A model generated the notes under the pieces. The model made no database searches and was not told the origin of the DNA. It saw only the letters and a list, made by a program, of their open reading frames with translations. Made by a program: the position numbers and the translations under genes. 64,000 nucleotides of DNA. Source: Streptomyces sp. col6 (lineage in GTDB: Bacteria > Actinomycetota > Actinomycetes > Streptomycetales > Streptomycetaceae). The stretch spans positions 101,318 to 165,317 of the forward strand of contig NZ_RDBL01000027.1 in the NCBI RefSeq assembly GCF_008042035.1, read 5' to 3'. This document shows, one piece after another, positions 60,521 through 64,000 of the stretch (position 1 is the stretch's first letter; each line of letters begins with the position of its first letter).

Positions 60521-61757
60521 TAGGGGTGGTTTGGGTGTGAGGGATGTTTGTTTGGGTTGTCACCTGCGGAGATGATGTCGGGTGAACTACGTGGTAGACG
60601 TGGGGGAGTGCTGGTTACGTGCGGTAGGTGGATCGGGTTGCCTGCGCACGCTGCACGATCCGGACGCGGTCGAGCTGGACGAGAACGACGACGGCATATT
60701 GGCGCGGCGGCTTGCATGCGCAGCAGTGGGACGCCGTCGCGGGCCATGGCTTTCCAGTCGTTGTAGTGGTTCTTCATCCGGGGGTCCCGCAGCCGGTTGT
60801 GCTGGACGGTGACGACACGCGACTCGAAGCCGCTATCGCCCAGACAAACAGTCAGCGTTCAAAAATGGTGACGGCTTCGGACGGTGTCTTCAGCGGTCGG
60901 CGTTCGACAACGCTTGTGCCCGTTAACACCCTCGTAGCTGGTCCGTCTTTGGCGACGACGGATCTTGCTCCGACGACGGAGCCCCAGCCGACTGTCGCTC
61001 CAGGTGTGATTGTGGCGGCAGCCCCGACCCACTCTCCTCCGGCCGCTGCTCCGCAGCGCCAAAGCTAGGGGCCAGTAGTTGCGCTCAGGGCGCGTCCCTC
61101 CCAGATGAACGGGCCGTCGGCGTGGTCGGGGGTGTAGGAGGCGCGGCCGCCGGGCCCGTACGCGCTCAGTGCGACCATCAGTCAGGCACTGCTGGCGAGC
61201 ATGTCTCTGGTTCAGTCGGTAACGTCAAGCGGCCCGCCGACGAACTCGTGGTAGGTGCGGCAGGGCACCGGCTCGGTGTCCGTCTCGCCGATTGCTGACC
61301 CAAGCCCGTTAATGCACGGGTCAGCGAGTTGCCCAAGTGGGACCGGGAGCAGGGAGACGATCGGGTGAGTGAGGTCAGCGACCGGCGGGCCGCAGTGAGC
61401 GAGCAGCTCTCACCAAGCAGCGACAGGCTTGCTGACGCTCACCGGCGGAGCGTGAAAGTAGTCCCGAGTCCCTGAGGGCGGTCAATGCGGTGCGTTGAGT
61501 AGCGCAGGCGCGTGCGTGTCCTCTGGTGTGGGGGCGAGGAAGGAGGCCCGCCGGCTGCCCGCTCGTTCTGCGGTTGCTGCCTCGGCTTGTGGTCGGAAGT
61601 CCTCGAGCGGCGCTGACGCTGACGAAGCGCTGTGCGCTGCGGAGCAAGGAGTGGTGCGCGCAGCGGGGGGACTCGCTGTTGGTCGTGCCTAGCGTGCTCT
61701 TCGGAGCAGCACCTTCTGCTCCGACGTACCCCTCTGAGTGCTGGAAGAAGACCATTC
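60521..61757. other. Long stretch without a supported gene
   Basis: About 1.2 kb. A minus-strand reading near 60690-60800 (MKNHYNDWKAMARDGVPLLR) looks like part of a protein but has no partner segments. A plus-strand Thr/Pro-rich reading near 60900-61060 looks like a low-complexity shadow. From 61070 to 61757 nothing was recognised. Confidence 0.4.
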
Positions 61758-62726
61758 ATGCAATCCTTTCCCGCTCCGCCCTCACCTGTCCTGGAATCGG
61801 CCGCCGCTGCGTTCGCCGAGGCGACCGAGCAGCCCCCCTACCTCTTCGACCTCGCCCCTGCCGAGGGGCGTGCCGCCGTGGACGAGGCGCAGTCCGGCTC
61901 CGTGGAGCTGCCAGAGGTAGACGAGGAGTGGGCGACCGTCCCGTCCGATGCCGGCGACGTGCGCGTACGTATCGTGCGGCCTGCCGGGTCCACGGGGCCG
62001 CTCCCGGTGATCCTCTACATCCATGGTGCCGGCTGGGTCTTCGGTAACGCGCACACCCACGACCGGCTGGTGTGCGAGCTCGCCGACGGAACCGGCGCGG
62101 CCGTTGTCTTTCCCGAGTACGCGCTCTCGCCCGAGGCACGTTATCCCGTCGCGATCGAGCAGAACTGGGCCGTGGCGCGCTGGATCGTCACCGACGGCGC
62201 CCTGTACGGCTTGGACGGCGAACGGATCGCCGTCGTGGGTGACTCGGTGGGCGGCAACATGAGCGCGGCGCTCACCCTCATGGCCAAGGAGCGCGGCGGC
62301 CTCGCTCTGCGCCAGCAGGTGCTGTTCTATCCGGTCACCGACGCCTCCTTCGACACTGCCTCCTACGAGCAGTTCGCCGAGGGCTACTTCCTGCGCCGTG
62401 ACGGCATGCGCTGGTTCTGGGACCAATACACGACCGAGGAGAGCGACCGCGCCCGCATCACCGCATCCCCGCTGCGCGCCACGACCGACCAGCTGACCGG
62501 CCTTCCGCCGGCGCTCGTCATCACCGCGGAGGCGGACGTGCTGCGCGACGAGGGGGAGGCGTACGCCGCGAAGCTGCGCGCCGCCGGGGTGCCGGTGACC
62601 GCCGTGCGGTACCAGGGCGTGATCCACGACTTCGTCATGCTCAACGCGCTGCGCGGAACACAGGCCGCCGAGTCCGCGATCTCCCTCGCCGTCGCCACAC
62701 TGCGTTCGGCCCTGTCGCCGCGCTGA
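61758..62726 (+). CDS. Alpha/beta hydrolase (HSL/esterase family)
   Basis: 322 residues from ATG 61758 (weak GGAAGAAG upstream). The oxyanion-hole motif is VILYIHGAGWVFGNAHTHDR (HGAG variant of HGGG). The nucleophile elbow is IAVVGDSVGGNMSAALTLMA, the acid is in LVITAEADVLRDEGEAYAAK, and the His in YQGVIHDFVMLNAL. This is a complete hormone-sensitive-lipase type esterase with an N-terminal cap of about 70 residues. Short-chain ester or amide hydrolysis is likely. It begins a rightward group with a membrane protein and an amidohydrolase. Confidence 0.9.
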   Translation: MQSFPAPPSPVLESAAAAFAEATEQPPYLFDLAPAEGRAAVDEAQSGSVELPEVDEEWATVPSDAGDVRVRIVRPAGSTGPLPVILYIHGAGWVFGNAHTHDRLVCELADGTGAAVVFPEYALSPEARYPVAIEQNWAVARWIVTDGALYGLDGERIAVVGDSVGGNMSAALTLMAKERGGLALRQQVLFYPVTDASFDTASYEQFAEGYFLRRDGMRWFWDQYTTEESDRARITASPLRATTDQLTGLPPALVITAEADVLRDEGEAYAAKLRAAGVPVTAVRYQGVIHDFVMLNALRGTQAAESAISLAVATLRSALSPR

Positions 62727-62851
62727 TCTCCGCGTCACCCCGCGGTATCGAACCCTGCCCCAGGCGGGACCGGCCTCCATGCGACACCGGCCGGTCCCGC
62801 CCCGCCGTGCTGCCCTGATGGGGCGGCAGTCTTCTCCGACAGGTGATCATC

Positions 62852-63541
62852 ATGACCACACCTTCACCCGCCCGACGCTTCGAACCCGATCTGCGCGCGA
62901 TGACCCGCATCAACCTGCGGCCCATCGCTTCCCCGATGCCCCTCGGCTTCTACGCCGTCGGTATCGCCTCCGTCGTCGCAGGGACCTATCAGCTCGGAAT
63001 CCTCGGCGAGGACGCGGGCCGGGCCGTGGCCTTCACGATCCTGCCCGCGTTCGTCCTGCAACTTCTGGTCGCTGTACTCGCCTTCGGAGCACGTGACGTC
63101 CTGGCGGCGACGCTCATGGCGTGTTTCTCCGGTATGTGGCTCGCCAACGCCCTCGTCCTCGCCCTGCACCCGGAGCACGGACCGCGCGTCCTCGGCGTGC
63201 TCAATCTGTGCTTCACGCTCTTCGCGCTGCTCATGGCGTCCGTCGCCCGCGCCAAACGCGCGCTGTGGTTCGTGCTGTGCGTGGCCGTGCCCCGCTTCGG
63301 TGTGGCCGCCGCTGCCGGGCTGAGCGGCGCGCACGCGCTCACCGTCCTCTCCGGAGCTCTCGGTCTGCTTCTCGCGGCCGTCGCCCTCTATGCCGCGTTC
63401 GCGCTGATGCTGGAGGACATGCGGGGCGAGGAGGTGCTGCCCCTGGGTCGCAGCGGCCCGGCGCACCACGCCGTCGAGGGCGACCTGAGTGTGCAGCTGC
63501 GCAACCTCGAACGTCACGCAGGCGTGCGCCGCACTCTCTGA
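62852..63541 (+). CDS. YaaH/GPR1-FUN34-like membrane protein
   Basis: 229 residues from ATG 62852 (AGGTGA 6 bases upstream; GTG 62843 possible). Residues 20-30 have NLRPIASPMPLGFYAVGIAS, close to the NPxPLG signature of acetate-uptake YaaH proteins. Six hydrophobic helices follow (AFTILPAFVLQLLVAVLAFG, VLGVLNLCFTLFALLMA, and others), and the C terminus is hydrophilic. It may move a small organic acid such as acetate. Position between the esterase and an amidohydrolase suggests export or uptake of a cleavage product; inferred. Confidence 0.75.
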   Translation: MTTPSPARRFEPDLRAMTRINLRPIASPMPLGFYAVGIASVVAGTYQLGILGEDAGRAVAFTILPAFVLQLLVAVLAFGARDVLAATLMACFSGMWLANALVLALHPEHGPRVLGVLNLCFTLFALLMASVARAKRALWFVLCVAVPRFGVAAAAGLSGAHALTVLSGALGLLLAAVALYAAFALMLEDMRGEEVLPLGRSGPAHHAVEGDLSVQLRNLERHAGVRRTL

Positions 63542-63623
63542 GGACCGACGCAGCCCCTACGTTCGGGCAGGCGTCGCGTTCCTGCCGCCGTGCCCCTTCC
63601 ACAACCCACTGGAGCCTCTTTCC

Positions 63624-64000
63624 ATGACCAGCAGCACCCCCATGCCCGTCGGCGGGTTCACTCCGCAGCCGGGCCTCGCCCCAGCGGCCGGCGCCGACCT
63701 CGTCGTCCGTAACGCCAAGGTGTGGACCGGTGACCCGGCCCGGCCCGCTGCTTCGGCCCTCGCCGTACGCGACGGCGTGATCCTCGCGGTCGGTGACGAG
63801 ACCGACGTCGCCGCTGTGACCGGCCCAGGCACCCGCGTCGTGGACGCCCTCGGGCGCCGTGTAGTGCCCGGCCTCAACGATTCCCATCTGCACGTGATCC
63901 GCGGCGGACTCAACTACGTACTCGAACTGCGCTGGGACGGTGTGCCCTCGCTGCGACAGGCCCTGGCCATGCTGCGTGAACAGGCCGGGCGTACGCCGAA
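63624..64000 (+). CDS. Amidohydrolase (YtcJ-like), cut by window end
   Basis: Partial; the first 125 codons from ATG 63624 (GGAG upstream). ADLVVRNAKVWTGDPARPAA and VRDGVILAVGDETDVAAVTG give the usual N-terminal beta sandwich. GRRVVPGLNDSHLHVIRGGL carries the HxH metal motif of amidohydrolases, followed by YVLELRWDGVPSLRQAL, typical of the YtcJ/Amidohydro_3 branch. The metal-binding Lys/His residues of the barrel lie beyond the window. Third gene of the rightward group after the esterase and the YaaH-like protein. Confidence 0.85.
   Translation, partial: MTSSTPMPVGGFTPQPGLAPAAGADLVVRNAKVWTGDPARPAASALAVRDGVILAVGDETDVAAVTGPGTRVVDALGRRVVPGLNDSHLHVIRGGLNYVLELRWDGVPSLRQALAMLREQAGRTP

Noticed and set aside
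1..64000. CRISPR arrays, tRNA or rRNA genes, and replication origin
   Set aside because: No regularly spaced repeats, tRNA-like cloverleaf or clustered DnaA-box pattern was seen by eye; a covariance-model search would be needed to exclude tRNAs fully.

Overview
The window is high-GC actinobacterial DNA, most likely from Streptomyces. GTG starts, GTGA/ATGA gene overlaps and strong G/C bias at third codon positions are common. The gene families are typical of Streptomyces: a XRE-family regulator beside a HATPase, DUF6223, DUF2267 and a RheA/Hsp18 system. Intact metabolic genes are mixed with many truncated genes, at least six insertion-sequence relics and pieces of conjugative plasmid genes, as expected for a chromosome arm or a plasmid-derived segment. 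No tRNA, rRNA, CRISPR array or replication origin was recognised.

Layout. 0-13 kb: a decayed aminoglycoside-phosphotransferase-like gene present as two fragments, a frameshifted P-loop kinase, and a leftward run. The run ends in three translationally coupled genes (APH-like kinase, lactate/malate-dehydrogenase-like enzyme, HPr-kinase-like ATPase). It begins at a divergently transcribed XRE regulator, with several broken small genes between. A HAD hydrolase and one nearly intact IS5-family element follow. 12-23 kb: SUKH proteins, a broken beta-propeller gene, an MFS pump, an AraC/quinone-oxidoreductase pair, and a junkyard of IS, integrase, TetR, LysR, HNH and aldo-keto-reductase pieces. One copy of a 571-bp duplication carrying a STAS gene lies here. 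23-34 kb: RecQ, a frameshifted TspO, an FAD monooxygenase with a GntR-TetR fusion regulator and palindromic operators, a two-component system, an APC permease and the second 571-bp copy. 34-45 kb: a cysteine-containing plasmid-type protein, a PucR regulator facing a metallo-beta-lactamase/MFS pair, a SulP transporter, and an operon of two DUF1254 proteins plus a GAP-family membrane protein.

45-49 kb holds the wreck of an Rhs polymorphic toxin whose nuclease tail is broken, with an apparently intact downstream immunity-like gene, and a truncated IS110. 49-55 kb is a heat-shock island: two inverted copies of an hsp20/rheA-like module flank htpG, with DUF2267 genes outside. Both divergent promoters contain paired inverted repeats that match the RheA operator as I recall it from the literature. 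55-61 kb holds relics of a conjugative element (relaxase, RapZ-like, replication-relaxation and helicase-associated fragments), a HIT-like protein, and a stand-alone LexA-type DNA-binding domain coupled to a small partner. From 61.7 kb to the end a rightward group encodes an alpha/beta hydrolase, a YaaH-like membrane protein and an amidohydrolase cut by the window edge.

Frameshifts and nonsense codons are unusually frequent. Some lie in G or C runs and could be sequencing errors. Others are base substitutions to stop codons or clear truncation junctions, so real decay is also present.
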